A stretch of DNA of 64,000 nt from Thermosulfurimonas sp. F29 (GTDB lineage Bacteria; Desulfobacterota; Thermodesulfobacteria; Thermodesulfobacteriales; Thermodesulfobacteriaceae). The notes below the pieces were generated by a model that made no database searches, was not told where the DNA came from, and worked only from the letters and a program-made list of their open reading frames with translations. Shown here piece after piece: positions 38,037 through 46,741 of the stretch. The stretch lies in NCBI RefSeq assembly GCF_019688735.1, contig NZ_JAIFYA010000001.1, forward strand, positions 682,001 through 746,000, read 5' to 3'. Position 1 is the first letter of the stretch. Every line of letters starts with the position of its first letter. Made by a program: the position numbers and the translations under genes.

Positions 38037-38774
38037 GTGAAGACCCCTTTTGAGGCCCTGGTTTTATCCACGCACGAAATTTCCGAGAGCGATCTCCTGG
38101 TGAGTTTCCTTTCGGCCGCGCGGGGGCGTTTTTCCGCGGTGGCCAAGGGGGCCCGGCGCAGCCGGCGGCGTTTCGTAAACAAGCTCGAATCCGGGCACCT
38201 TCTTCGGATCCACCTGCGTCGATCCCGACGGGGTCTGGCCCCTATTATCGAGGCCGCAGACCTTCTGTGGGCTCCCGAAAGACTCCGAAGCCATCCCCGG
38301 GCTTTTGTCCTGATGCACTACTTTCTGGAGACATGCGAGCGTTCCTCCCCCCCGGCGGAGGGTCGCGAGGTCTTTCCCCTCCTTAAAAAGGCTCTGGAGG
38401 TTCTCGAGGAGAGTCCGGATCTCCCTCCGCTCAAGTCTTACTTCGAATTCCGTCTGATGGGGCTTCTGGGCTGGGCCCCGGAGTTCTCCCTCTGCCTGGG
38501 TTGCGGAAGGGAACTTCCCGGGGGAGCCTTTTTCTCCTTTACCAGAGGCGGAGCGGTGTGCGGGGACTGTGCCCTTGAGGGAGACCGAAGGCTTTCGGCC
38601 CGGGCCCGGGGACTTCTCCGTTCCTTTTCGCGTCTTTCCTTTGCGGGACTTTTCCGTGTTTCCGTCCCCGGAAAGGTGCTCAAAGAGGTGGAGGAGGTGC
38701 TGGAGGCCTTCTTGTTAAAGGTGCTCGATCAGGATATAAAAGCCCTTAAAGTTCTGCGGGAGTTTGAGGCATGA
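38037..38774 (+). CDS. recO: DNA repair protein RecO
   Basis: A 245-residue RecO. The N-terminal OB fold is seen in LVLSTHEISESDLLVSFLS and VAKGARRSRRRFVNKLE. The C-terminal zinc site uses CLGCGRELPGG and AVCGDC. It helps load RecA on gapped DNA with RecF and RecR. GTG at 38037 follows GAG with little spacing, so translation is probably coupled to the upstream gene. It overlaps the next gene by four bases. Confidence 0.93.
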   Translation: MKTPFEALVLSTHEISESDLLVSFLSAARGRFSAVAKGARRSRRRFVNKLESGHLLRIHLRRSRRGLAPIIEAADLLWAPERLRSHPRAFVLMHYFLETCERSSPPAEGREVFPLLKKALEVLEESPDLPPLKSYFEFRLMGLLGWAPEFSLCLGCGRELPGGAFFSFTRGGAVCGDCALEGDRRLSARARGLLRSFSRLSFAGLFRVSVPGKVLKEVEEVLEAFLLKVLDQDIKALKVLREFEA

Positions 38775-39442
38775 AGAGGGACCTCGAGGACAAACAGTAT
38801 GTATTGAACGGACTGGCCGCCCGGGAGTCCTGGCGTCTTTTCAGGATCATGGCGGAATTCGTGGAGGGGTTTGAGGAGCTCCCCAGAGTCTATCCCGCGG
38901 TGACCATCTTCGGTTCCACCCGGGTCCGGCCCGGGGATCCCTGTTACGCCAAGGCCGAGGAGGTGGCCCGGGAGCTGGTCCGGGCCGGTTTTTCGGTAAT
39001 CACCGGGGGAGGTCCCGGGGTCATGGAGGCGGCCAACAAGGGTGCCGCCGAGGAAGGCGGCTGGTCCGTGGGGATAAACATAAAACTTCCCCTGGAGCAG
39101 GAGCCCAATCCTTACGCCAACCTGCGCCTCGAGGTGCGTTACTTCTTCGTACGGAAGGTCCTTATGGCCAAGTATGCGGTGGGCTTCGTGTTTCTCCCCG
39201 GAGGTTACGGGACTCTGGACGAACTCTTCGAGGTTATCACCCTGGTGCAGACCCGAAAGATAAGACCCGTGCCGGTGGTGCTGGTGGGAGAGGACTACTG
39301 GCACGGGCTCGTCGAGTGGCTGCGGGGAACGGTCCTTGCCGGAGGCAAGATCTCCGAAAGCGACCTGGAACTCTTCACCGTGCTCGACGACCCCGGGGAG
39401 GTAGTGGACTACATTAAAGAGAAGGTGCGGTTGAGGGCTTGA
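38771..39442 (+). CDS. LOG family protein (TIGR00730, nucleotide phosphoribohydrolase-like)
   Basis: A 223-residue Rossmann-fold protein. The signature GGGPGVMEAANKGA and the second motif PGGYGTLDELFE are both present; these bind nucleotide monophosphates in the lonely-guy family, which releases bases from 5'-monophosphates. The bacterial substrate is not certain. ATG at 38771 lies inside the recO stop. Confidence 0.92.
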   Translation: MKRDLEDKQYVLNGLAARESWRLFRIMAEFVEGFEELPRVYPAVTIFGSTRVRPGDPCYAKAEEVARELVRAGFSVITGGGPGVMEAANKGAAEEGGWSVGINIKLPLEQEPNPYANLRLEVRYFFVRKVLMAKYAVGFVFLPGGYGTLDELFEVITLVQTRKIRPVPVVLVGEDYWHGLVEWLRGTVLAGGKISESDLELFTVLDDPGEVVDYIKEKVRLRA

Positions 39443-39446
39443 GTGG

Positions 39447-41042
39447 ATGAGTGGACGGACCCTGATTCTCGTCGCGGTGGGGATCTTCGGGATCGGATAC
39501 CTCTTTTACGGAAGGTTGCTTTCCCGCTGGTTCGGGGTGGACGACCGGCGCATCACCCCGGCCCATCGATTCCGGGACGGTCTCGACTTCGTGCCCACCT
39601 CCACGCCGGTTCTCTTCGGTCACCACTTTGCCTCCATAGCCGGGGCCGGTCCCATCGTGGGGCCCATCCTGGCCGCCTCGTACGGCTGGCTGGGGGTGTT
39701 TCTCTGGCTGATCCTGGGGGCGGTACTGGCCGGAGGGGTGCACGACATGGGGGCCATCATGGCCTCCCTGCGTCACGACGGCCGCTCCATAGGGGAAATC
39801 CTGAGGCAGTATCTCGGCCCCACGGCCCAGCGTCTCTTCCTCCTTTTTGCCACCGCCACCCTGATCCTGGTGGTGGCCGCCTTCGATGTCATCGTGGCCA
39901 AGACCTTCGTGGCCTCCCCTCCCGTGGCCACGGCCTCCGCGGGCTTTCTGGTCCTGGCAATCCTTTTCGGAATACTTTACTACAGGGCCGGAGTTTCTCT
40001 TCCCTTCCTTACCTTCCTGGGTATTCTCGGTCTTCTTTTCTCCATCTGGATAGGGTTCAGGTTTCCCCTGCGCCTTCCGGAGAATACCTGGCGCCTCGTC
40101 CTTTTCGGGTATGTCTTCCTGGCCGCGACCTTTCCCGTATGGCTCCTCCTGCAACCCCGGGACTACCTCAACGCCTTTCTCCTGTACGGGCTGCTTTTCG
40201 GGGCCTTTCTGGGATTGCTGCTAAGCCATCCCCCGGTGCGTCTTCCGGCCTATACCGGTTTCACGAACGAGCTCGGCCCCCTCTTTCCCATCCTGTTCGT
40301 GATCACTTCCTGCGGGGCCATCTCGGGGTTTCACTCCCTGGTGGGTTCCGGAACCACGGCCCGCCAGGTGGCCCGCGAGTCCCAGGCCCGTTCGGTGGGC
40401 TACGGAGCCATGCTTCTTGAGGGCGTTCTGGGAGTGATCGCCCTGTGTGCGGTGGTGGGCCTGAGCCTTCCGGAATATCGGGAACTCCTCAAAACCCGGG
40501 GGCCCATCGCCACCTTCGCCTCCGGAGTGGCCGGCTTTTTCGCCGCCCTGGGTATTTCTCCACCCAAGGGCCGGGCCTTTGCCGCGCTCGCGGTTTCGGC
40601 CTTTGCCCTCACCTCCCTGGATACCGCCACGCGGGTGGCCCGGTTCATGCTCGAGGAGCTGTTTTCTCCGGGGAGTTCCCATGTGTCCACCCCCCGCAGT
40701 CGCGTGGTGTTTACCCTTGCGGTGGTGGGACTTTCGGCGGGCCTGGCCTTTTCCGGGGCCTGGCAACGGATCTGGCCCCTCATGGGCACGGCCAATCAGC
40801 TGCTGGCGGCCCTGGCCCTTCTGGCCCTCTCCGTGTGGTTAACCTCCTCCCGGCGGTTCTCCCTCTTCGTTAAGGTTCCGGCCCTTTTCATGCTCGCGGT
40901 AACCCTCACGGCCCTGGTCCTTCTCGTGCGGCGCAATGTTCTTTCCGCAAACTGGCTGCTCGCCACCCTGGGGGCCGGACTCCTGGCCCTCACCGTGCTC
41001 CTCCTGCGCCTGGCCCTCCGCAGACTCAGAGGAGCCGCCTGA
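39447..41042 (+). CDS. cstA: Carbon starvation protein A-like transporter
   Basis: A 531-residue membrane protein with about 14 helices. The CstA family landmarks GIGYLFYGRLLSRWFGVDD, FGHHFASIAGAGPIVGPILA and GAVLAGGVHDMGA are present. CstA-type proteins carry pyruvate or peptides. It is shorter than the E. coli protein (about 700) but complete for the short branch of the family. It ends 31 bases before the convergent queE. Confidence 0.93.
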   Translation: MSGRTLILVAVGIFGIGYLFYGRLLSRWFGVDDRRITPAHRFRDGLDFVPTSTPVLFGHHFASIAGAGPIVGPILAASYGWLGVFLWLILGAVLAGGVHDMGAIMASLRHDGRSIGEILRQYLGPTAQRLFLLFATATLILVVAAFDVIVAKTFVASPPVATASAGFLVLAILFGILYYRAGVSLPFLTFLGILGLLFSIWIGFRFPLRLPENTWRLVLFGYVFLAATFPVWLLLQPRDYLNAFLLYGLLFGAFLGLLLSHPPVRLPAYTGFTNELGPLFPILFVITSCGAISGFHSLVGSGTTARQVARESQARSVGYGAMLLEGVLGVIALCAVVGLSLPEYRELLKTRGPIATFASGVAGFFAALGISPPKGRAFAALAVSAFALTSLDTATRVARFMLEELFSPGSSHVSTPRSRVVFTLAVVGLSAGLAFSGAWQRIWPLMGTANQLLAALALLALSVWLTSSRRFSLFVKVPALFMLAVTLTALVLLVRRNVLSANWLLATLGAGLLALTVLLLRLALRRLRGAA

Positions 41043-41073
41043 ACCGGTGTGGACCCGGCTCATCGCCCCCCTT

Positions 41074-41730
41074 TCAGGGGAGCCCCAGAAGTTTGTGTAG
41101 CTGGATTTGGAGGCGCACCGGAAGACGGTCCGCAAGGATCAGCCGGGCCAGTTTCTCCGGGGGCATCTCCTCCCATACCGGCGAGAAAAGGACCTCCACG
41201 AAGCGGAAAAGACCCCGGGAGAGGACCTCCCTCTTCGCCCAGAGGTAGTCTTCCTCGTCAGCAATGACGAACTTGATTTGATCGGGGTAGCGAAGATACC
41301 GGAGGTTTTCGGGATTCATGCGGTTGCTCATCCCCGAGGAGGGGGGCTTCCAGTCCACGATCTTGATCACCTCCCGGGGGACGCGCCTTAAGGAGAGGCT
41401 CCCGTTGGTCTCGAGATACACCCGCACCCCTTCGGCGAGAAGGGCCTCCATGAGGGTGTAGACCGCCTCCTGAAGCAGCGGTTCTCCTCCGGTGATGAGC
41501 ACCTCGGAAAGTCCCGAACGGCGTCTTCGCTCCAGGATTTCGTTTACGGGAAGCGGGGTGCCGGAGCCCGGGAGTCGGCTTTCAGGGGTGTCGCACCATC
41601 GGCAGGAGAGATTGCATCCGGAGAGTCTCACGAAAAAGGCCGGACGCCCCGCCGCCGTTCCCTCACCCTGAAGGCTCACGAAGGTTTCCCGGACCCTCAG
41701 AACGCCCTCAGTGGCCGAGGAAGGAGGCAC
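41074..41730 (-). CDS. queE: 7-carboxy-7-deazaguanine synthase
   Basis: A 218-residue radical SAM enzyme of queuosine/7-deazaguanine synthesis. The iron-sulfur ligands are C39, C43 and C46 in SGCNLSCRWCDT, the CX3CX2C form seen in QueE. ETFVSLQGEG at the N-terminus is also diagnostic. The GTG start at 41730 overlaps the queD end by 23 bases. Together with queD it turns 6-carboxytetrahydropterin into CDG; queC and queF are not in the window. Confidence 0.95.
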   Translation of the reverse strand: MPPSSATEGVLRVRETFVSLQGEGTAAGRPAFFVRLSGCNLSCRWCDTPESRLPGSGTPLPVNEILERRRRSGLSEVLITGGEPLLQEAVYTLMEALLAEGVRVYLETNGSLSLRRVPREVIKIVDWKPPSSGMSNRMNPENLRYLRYPDQIKFVIADEEDYLWAKREVLSRGLFRFVEVLFSPVWEEMPPEKLARLILADRLPVRLQIQLHKLLGLP

Positions 41731-42085
41731 AGGACCTTTCCGTTTCGCAGACCGTGACCCGAAAGACCCGCACCGGTTTGCCGGAGAGTTTTTCCGAGAG
41801 TCTCTCGAAGATGTAACGGGCCAGGTTTTCGGAGGAAGGATTTTTCTCCCGAAAGGCCGGAAGCTCGTTCAGATGGCGATGATCCAGTTCGGAGAGCACC
41901 TCCCGCAGGGCCGCCTTAAGTTCCCTGAAATCGATGAGAAAACCTGTTTCGTCTAATTCCTCTCCGCGCACGGCCACCTCCACCCTCCAGTTGTGGCCGT
42001 GGAGGTTCTCGCAGGACCCCCGGTAGCCCCGGAGTTGATGCGCCGCGGAAAATTCGTCCCTTACCGTGAGCTCAAACATGGCCAT
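41708..42085 (-). CDS. queD: 6-carboxy-5,6,7,8-tetrahydropterin synthase
   Basis: A 125-residue QueD. The zinc ligands are in SAAHQL and LHGHNW, the catalytic cysteine in RGSCENLHGH, and the C-terminal ETERSCASFLGH follows. The start is set at ATG 42085 (MAMFELTVRDEF); a longer reading frame would run back into the tRNA-Cys gene and is rejected. It acts before QueE on the same pathway and overlaps it. Confidence 0.93.
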   Translation of the reverse strand: MAMFELTVRDEFSAAHQLRGYRGSCENLHGHNWRVEVAVRGEELDETGFLIDFRELKAALREVLSELDHRHLNELPAFREKNPSSENLARYIFERLSEKLSGKPVRVFRVTVCETERSCASFLGH

Positions 42086-42098
42086 CGAAGGCGAAAAA

Positions 42099-42173
42099 TG
42101 GAGGCGGCGCGGGGATTCGAACCCCGGATTCACGGCTTTGCAGGCCGTCGCCTTACCACTTGGCTACGCCGCC
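42099..42173 (-). tRNA. tRNA-Cys (GCA)
   Basis: On the minus strand, acceptor GGCGGCG pairs with CGCCGCC, a D arm AGCCAAGTGGTAAGGC follows, the anticodon loop CTGCAAA gives GCA, and the T arm is CCGGGGTTCGAATCCCCG. CCA is encoded at the 3' end (42099-42101). It lies just upstream of queD. Confidence 0.95.
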
Positions 42174-42206
42174 GGCCTCGTCCTTTGATTATATCCCAGT
42201 TTACCA

Positions 42207-42278
42207 TGGCGGCGGAGGGACTCGAACCCCCGACCTAGGACTTATGAGATCCCCGCTCTACCGCTGAGCTACGCCGCC
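42207..42278 (-). tRNA. tRNA-Met (CAT)
   Basis: On the minus strand, the acceptor strands GGCGGCG and CGCCGCC pair, the anticodon loop CTCATAA gives CAT, and the T arm holds GGTTCGAGTCC. The 3' CCA is not encoded (TGG follows). It has the look of an elongator methionine tRNA; a lysidine-modified tRNA-Ile(CAT) cannot be excluded from sequence alone. Confidence 0.9.
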
Positions 42279-42313
42279 ACCGTTCTATATTAATCTTTCA
42301 GGGGTTGCCCTCT

Positions 42314-42341
42314 TTGTCAAGGGCCCATCCCCCTATAAAAT
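42314..42341 (+). promoter_or_regulatory. Promoter of the Crp/Fnr-type gene
   Basis: TTGTCA at 42314-42319, a 16-base spacer and TAAAAT at 42336-42341. The expected transcription start is only about 5 bases before the ATG at 42353, and no ribosome site is visible, so the message may be nearly leaderless. Confidence 0.55.
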
Positions 42342-42352
42342 TAGACCCGGAT

Positions 42353-43018
42353 ATGGATACCCGGAGCGCGCTCAGAAAGGCCTCCCTTTTCAGGGGGCTT
42401 CCCGAGCAGGATCTCCTGCGTCTGGCCGAGATAGCGCTTCCCAGGCGCTACGGTAAGGGCGAGGTCATCTTCTCTGCCGGCGAGGAGGCCAGGGGCTTCT
42501 ACCTGGTGGCCGAGGGAATGGTGAAGATCTATCGTCTCTCCTCCCGGGGGCGCCAGCAGATCCTTCATGTCTTCGGACCGGGAGAGGTCTTTGCCGAAGC
42601 GGCCCTCTTTTCCGGATCCCGGTATCCGGCCTGGGCCGAGACCCTGGCCCCCTCCGTGGTGTTGTTTTTCCCCCGTCAGAGCTTCCTCGATCTAGTGCGC
42701 CGGCGACCGGAATTAGCCCTGAACATGCTGGCCGTTCTTTCCCTCCGTCTCCGCTCCCTTGCTGCCCTGGTGGATTCCCTTTCCCTGAAGGAGGTGCCGG
42801 AACGGCTGGCTGCTTACCTCCTCTATCTCGCCGAAAACCACGGTCCGGAGTTCGAGCTGGAGATCCCCAAGGGGGAACTGGCCGCCCTCCTCGGGACCGT
42901 CCCGGAGACCCTTTCCCGGGTCCTGAGCAGGCTTTCCGAGGAGGGTCTGATCGAGGTTTCCGGTCGCCGGATCCGGATCCTCAACGAGGAGGGATTGCGA
43001 AGCCTTGGCCGTCAATAA
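42353..43018 (+). CDS. Crp/Fnr family transcriptional regulator
   Basis: A 221-residue regulator: a cyclic-nucleotide-binding-type beta roll at about residues 10-125 (GEVIFSAGEEARGFYLVAEG) and a C-terminal winged helix (LAALLGTVPETLSRVLSRLSE). No cysteines suited to an Fnr iron-sulfur cluster or a haem-type ligand set stand out, so the signal is unknown. Its gene overlaps trmH by 14 bases. ATG at 42353 is preferred to a frame start at 42305 that would lie upstream of the promoter. Confidence 0.9.
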   Translation: MDTRSALRKASLFRGLPEQDLLRLAEIALPRRYGKGEVIFSAGEEARGFYLVAEGMVKIYRLSSRGRQQILHVFGPGEVFAEAALFSGSRYPAWAETLAPSVVLFFPRQSFLDLVRRRPELALNMLAVLSLRLRSLAALVDSLSLKEVPERLAAYLLYLAENHGPEFELEIPKGELAALLGTVPETLSRVLSRLSEEGLIEVSGRRIRILNEEGLRSLGRQ

Positions 43019-43634
43019 CCGGGAGTATCTGGTCCTCCCCCGCCGACTCTCCCGGATGCGGGAGGTGCTGGCTCGCCGCCAGAAGGACCTGGTCCTCTTT
43101 ATGGATCGGGTCCGAAACGAACACAACTTTTCGGCCCTGATTCGCACCGCCGAGGCCGTCGGCGTGTTGCGCATCATTTACGGTCTCGTGGAGGGGGATA
43201 GGGTCCCCATCAATGAGGCCGTCACCCAGGGAGCGCACCGCTGGGTCTTTCTGGAGGAGACCCGTAATCCCGCGGAAAGCCTTCGACGCTTACGCGAGGA
43301 GGGCTTTCAGGTGGTGGTGACCTGGCTCGGGGCCGGGACGCTGGACTTTCGGGAGGTGGACTACACCCGTCCCACGGTCATCGTGGTGGGAAACGAGGCC
43401 GAGGGGGTCTCCCCGGAGCTCCTGCCGATGGCCACCCATCGTATCCGGATCCCCATGGTGGGAATGGTGCGCAGTCTGAATGTTTCCGTGGCCACGGGCA
43501 TCATCCTTTACGAGGCCTTTCGACAGAGGGAGGCCGCCGGCCTCTACGAAGAATCCCGTCTCTCCGGAAGCGAAATGGAAGAAATCCTGAGACGCTGGGC
43601 CTACGAGGATGTCATCCGGGAGCGCAGACGCTAG
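43005..43634 (+). CDS. trmH: TrmH-family tRNA/rRNA 2'-O-methyltransferase
   Basis: A 209-residue SPOUT methyltransferase. NEHNFSALIRTAEAVGV (motif 1, with the catalytic Arg), VVGNEAEGVS (motif 2) and IRIPMVGMVRSLNVSVATGI (motif 3, knot) are all present. The order and the N-terminal RMREVLARRQKDLVLFMD match TrmH, which methylates G18 of tRNA. It starts with TTG at 43005 within the regulator gene. Confidence 0.92.
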   Translation: MAVNNREYLVLPRRLSRMREVLARRQKDLVLFMDRVRNEHNFSALIRTAEAVGVLRIIYGLVEGDRVPINEAVTQGAHRWVFLEETRNPAESLRRLREEGFQVVVTWLGAGTLDFREVDYTRPTVIVVGNEAEGVSPELLPMATHRIRIPMVGMVRSLNVSVATGIILYEAFRQREAAGLYEESRLSGSEMEEILRRWAYEDVIRERRR

Positions 43635-43912
43635 GGTCCCGGATCGTCTCTTTCCCCGAGATCGTCGGCATAGAAGACCTCGAGCTCGATCCCGGTGGCG
43701 GCGAGTTCCTCCACCAGGAGATCCACCTGATGGACCCGGATGAGGTTCCCCTCCGAGTGAGCCGGGATAAAAAGCGCGGCCCGGGGCGGACGCACCGAAA
43801 GCACCTTCGCCTCGATCCGGAATTCCGGGGGAAGCCCGCGAAGGTGTTCCCGAAAGAACCAACGGAGGAAAAGACGCAGGTCTTTGGCGGAACGGAAACC
43901 CCTTTTCTGCAC
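43631..43912 (-). CDS. Small hypothetical protein
   Basis: A 93-residue protein, MQKRGFRSAKDLRLFLRWFF at the start and acidic at the end (ADDLGERDDPGP), convergent with trmH with a four-base overlap. The start is GTG at 43912 and no ribosome site is evident. Base use resembles the core genome. I recognise no domain. It is divergent from the ArsB/NhaD permease gene, with a shared 82-base gap. Confidence 0.5.
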   Translation of the reverse strand: MQKRGFRSAKDLRLFLRWFFREHLRGLPPEFRIEAKVLSVRPPRAALFIPAHSEGNLIRVHQVDLLVEELAATGIELEVFYADDLGERDDPGP

Positions 43913-43923
43913 CGTTTAAGGGA

Positions 43924-43952
43924 TTTACAGGAAAAGAAAAATTTAGTAAAGC
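43924..43952 (+). promoter_or_regulatory. Weak promoter before the permease gene
   Basis: TTTACA at 43924-43929 (5 of 6), a 17-base A-rich spacer and TAAAGC at 43947-43952 (3 of 6), 43 bases before the permease ATG. Confidence 0.35.
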
Positions 43953-43994
43953 CAGAAAGGGCTTCAAGAAAACACCGCCGGAGGGAGAGCGATC

Positions 43995-45731
43995 ATGAGA
44001 AAGGGCTGGTTCGTCTTTATCGTGCTGGCTGTCCTCCTGGGAAGAGGAGCGGTCGGGGCTATGGCCGCTCAATCGCTCGTCAATCTCCATGTTTCCGGAC
44101 GCGTGCTGGATTCGCACAAGGAACCGGTGGACGAGGCCGAGATCAAAATCCTCCTCAACGGAAAACCCCTGACCTTCCGGAAGGGCGAACACGGGCACCA
44201 CGAATTAACCAGCATTGAGACCGAGGCCGACGGTTCCTTCCAGGTGGTGGCCCAGGTCCCCGGAGAGGCCCTGCGAAACGGAAGGCTCGAGATCGAGGTC
44301 TTCAAGAGCAGCTTTCGCCCGGTAACGCTTCCCGTCGATCCTTCGGAAGTGGCCTTCCACGGCGAGGATGCCTTCGTGGTGAAGAATGTCCTGCTTGAGC
44401 GTTACCTGGGGCCGGCCTTCTGGATCGCCACGGTGATCTTTATCCTGGCCTATGTGCTCATCAGTTTCGAGCTTCTGCACCGCACCGTGGCGGCCATGCT
44501 GGGAGCGGCGATCATGCTCGCGGTAACCTATACCCTGGGGGCGTGGGATCCGGCCTTCCGGATCATCTCCTACGAACGGGCCATCGCGGCCATCGACATG
44601 AATGTGATCTTTCTCCTCATGGGCATGATGATCATCGTGGGGGTGCTCAAGCGCACCGGAGTATTTCAGTGGTGTGCCTACAAGAGCTACCAGCTGGCCC
44701 GGGGAAATGTGTTCCTCCTCTGCGTGATCCTTTCCGCCTTTACCGCGGTAACCTCGGCCTTTCTGGACAATGTCACCACCATGCTGCTCCTTACCCCGGT
44801 TACCATCGAGATCGCCCTATCTCTAGGGCTTTCTCCTCTGGTTCTCCTCATTCCCGAAATCCTGGCCTCCAACATCGGGGGCACCGCCACCCTCATCGGG
44901 GACCCCCCCAACATAATGATCGGTTCCTATGCCGGTCTTACCTTCATGGACTTCGTGGAGAACCTGGGGCCGGTGGTGGCCCTTTCCATGGTGGCGCTAT
45001 TCGTCTTTTCGCGTCTGGTTTACGGGAAGGACTATGCCCGGGCCAGAGTAGAAGATGTGGAAGCCTTCATCGCCAAACTTCGGGAGGAATACCGCATCAC
45101 CGACGGCACGCTTCTCACCGTGGGCCTCATCATCATGACCATCGTCATTTTCTTCTTCGTGACCCACGGGATATTCCACATGGAGGTCTCGGTGGCGGCC
45201 CTTTTCGGAGCCTCCCTTCTCTTCACTTACGCCCTGGTCACCAAGAAGGTGGATCTCCTGGAGGTGGTGGAAAAGGACATCGAATGGACCACCCTTCTCT
45301 TTTTTATGTTTCTATTCATACTGGTGGGGGCGGTGGAGGAAACGGGGTTGCTGGCCATCGTGGCTGACGGGGTGTACAAACTTTCACACGGCTCCCTTAC
45401 CGCAGCGATCTGTCTTATTTTGTGGGTAGCGGCCATAATGAGTGCTTTCGTAGACAACATTCCTTTCACCGCCACCATGCTTCCCATTACCGCCTATCTC
45501 ACCCGGGTCATCCCCGGGGCGGAGAGCAATGTCCTGTGGTGGGCTCTGGCCCTGGGGGCCTGTTTCGGCGGAAACGGCACCATGATCGGAGCCAGTGCCA
45601 ATGTGGTTACGCTGGGGATTGCCGAGGCCGCGGGACACCGGGTGAAGTTCTTTGAGTACATGAAGGTGGGTTTCGTGTACATGGTCATAAGCGTAGCCAT
45701 AGCCAATATCTGGCTTTTGATCTTTTATTAG
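43995..45731 (+). CDS. ArsB/NhaD-type permease with periplasmic N-terminal domain
   Basis: A 578-residue protein. Residues 1-24 form a signal peptide and about 27-130 a beta-rich domain like carboxypeptidase regulatory (CNA-B-like) folds (LHVSGRVLDSHKEPVDEAEI). The remaining part is a permease with about 11 helices of the ion transporter superfamily, with SAFLDNVTTMLLLTPV and SAFVDNIPFTATMLPI as the paired motifs. Substrate may be sodium/proton or an anion. The gene is followed after 9 bases by a universal stress protein gene. Confidence 0.88.
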   Translation: MRKGWFVFIVLAVLLGRGAVGAMAAQSLVNLHVSGRVLDSHKEPVDEAEIKILLNGKPLTFRKGEHGHHELTSIETEADGSFQVVAQVPGEALRNGRLEIEVFKSSFRPVTLPVDPSEVAFHGEDAFVVKNVLLERYLGPAFWIATVIFILAYVLISFELLHRTVAAMLGAAIMLAVTYTLGAWDPAFRIISYERAIAAIDMNVIFLLMGMMIIVGVLKRTGVFQWCAYKSYQLARGNVFLLCVILSAFTAVTSAFLDNVTTMLLLTPVTIEIALSLGLSPLVLLIPEILASNIGGTATLIGDPPNIMIGSYAGLTFMDFVENLGPVVALSMVALFVFSRLVYGKDYARARVEDVEAFIAKLREEYRITDGTLLTVGLIIMTIVIFFFVTHGIFHMEVSVAALFGASLLFTYALVTKKVDLLEVVEKDIEWTTLLFFMFLFILVGAVEETGLLAIVADGVYKLSHGSLTAAICLILWVAAIMSAFVDNIPFTATMLPITAYLTRVIPGAESNVLWWALALGACFGGNGTMIGASANVVTLGIAEAAGHRVKFFEYMKVGFVYMVISVAIANIWLLIFY

Positions 45732-45740
45732 GAGGTGGAG

Positions 45741-46679
45741 ATGCCGGTAAGATTTTTTCCACACCTGGAAAAGATAATGGTTCCCCTGGGGAAGGACGGG
45801 GCCTCGGAGGCCCTCCTTAACTTTTTGACCTGTCTTCTGCGGGGGCTTCCCGAGGATCTGGTGAAGGTGGTGTATCTGGTGCATGTGGTTTCCTCCGACG
45901 CTCTCAAAAGGGCCTCCCGGAGGGATCTGCGGCTGGAGGCCCTCTTTGAGGAGGAGGACCTACTGCGCCGTCTCTATCAGGAATATCTCAAGCGGGAGGC
46001 CGAACCCTTTCTGGCGGAGGCCCGAGACAAGCTCCGTGAGGTCCTGCCGAACTTGCCGGTAAAGGAAGTGATTCTCAGCGGAAATCCCCCGCGGGTTCTT
46101 TCCAGGTTTGCCTACGAGGAGGGGTGCGGCGCGGAGATCATCGCCCGGCGGGGGCGTTCACACATCGCGGAACTCGTTCTGGGGAGCTGTACTCACGCCC
46201 TTCTGCATCGTCCGGGCGAACACTCCACCTATGTGGTGGGGAGAAAATTCGTGGAGAGTGGAGCCTGTCGGCAGCCGCGATTTCTGGTGTGTCTGGACGG
46301 ATCGAAGGCGAGCTGGAAGGCTCTCGAGGAGGCTGCGGGGCTGGCTATGCTCTGGAAGGCCCTGGAGGTGGTACTCTTTCATGTGGTAGACCTCTTGCCC
46401 GAGGAGGAGGACCGTAAGGGTGCCGTGGCGGACGAGATTCTGCGCACGGCGGAGGGCTTTCTGCGGGAGAGCGGGGTGCAGAGCCGGATTTCCGCCCGGG
46501 CCGTGGTCGGGGATCCCGCCGAAGAAATCGTTAAGGAGGCTGAAGAGGGAGATTACGACCTGGTGTTTCTGGGGAGGCGGCCCCGAAGCCCCTTTGAGGA
46601 GTTCTTCCTGGGGAGCGTTTCCGAAAAGGTGATGCACAGGTTGACCTTCCCCACCCTGGTGGTGGCCACCCGCGGTTGA
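45741..46679 (+). CDS. Tandem universal stress protein
   Basis: A 312-residue protein with two UspA-like domains. The second (from about residue 180, FLVCLDGSKASWKALEEAAG) keeps the typical beginning, and its end LGSVSEKVMHRLTFPTLVV is the UspA ATP-loop pattern. The first is more diverged. ATG at 45741 follows GGAGG by 5 bases. Position after the permease and before the TauE/SafE exporter suggests a regulatory link with transport. Confidence 0.88.
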   Translation: MPVRFFPHLEKIMVPLGKDGASEALLNFLTCLLRGLPEDLVKVVYLVHVVSSDALKRASRRDLRLEALFEEEDLLRRLYQEYLKREAEPFLAEARDKLREVLPNLPVKEVILSGNPPRVLSRFAYEEGCGAEIIARRGRSHIAELVLGSCTHALLHRPGEHSTYVVGRKFVESGACRQPRFLVCLDGSKASWKALEEAAGLAMLWKALEVVLFHVVDLLPEEEDRKGAVADEILRTAEGFLRESGVQSRISARAVVGDPAEEIVKEAEEGDYDLVFLGRRPRSPFEEFFLGSVSEKVMHRLTFPTLVVATRG

Positions 46680-46741
46680 GGCTTGCAAAAAGGATTAAAA
46701 GCGTTAAAGAGGGTCAAAAAGTTATGTTAAGGAGGGAGGGG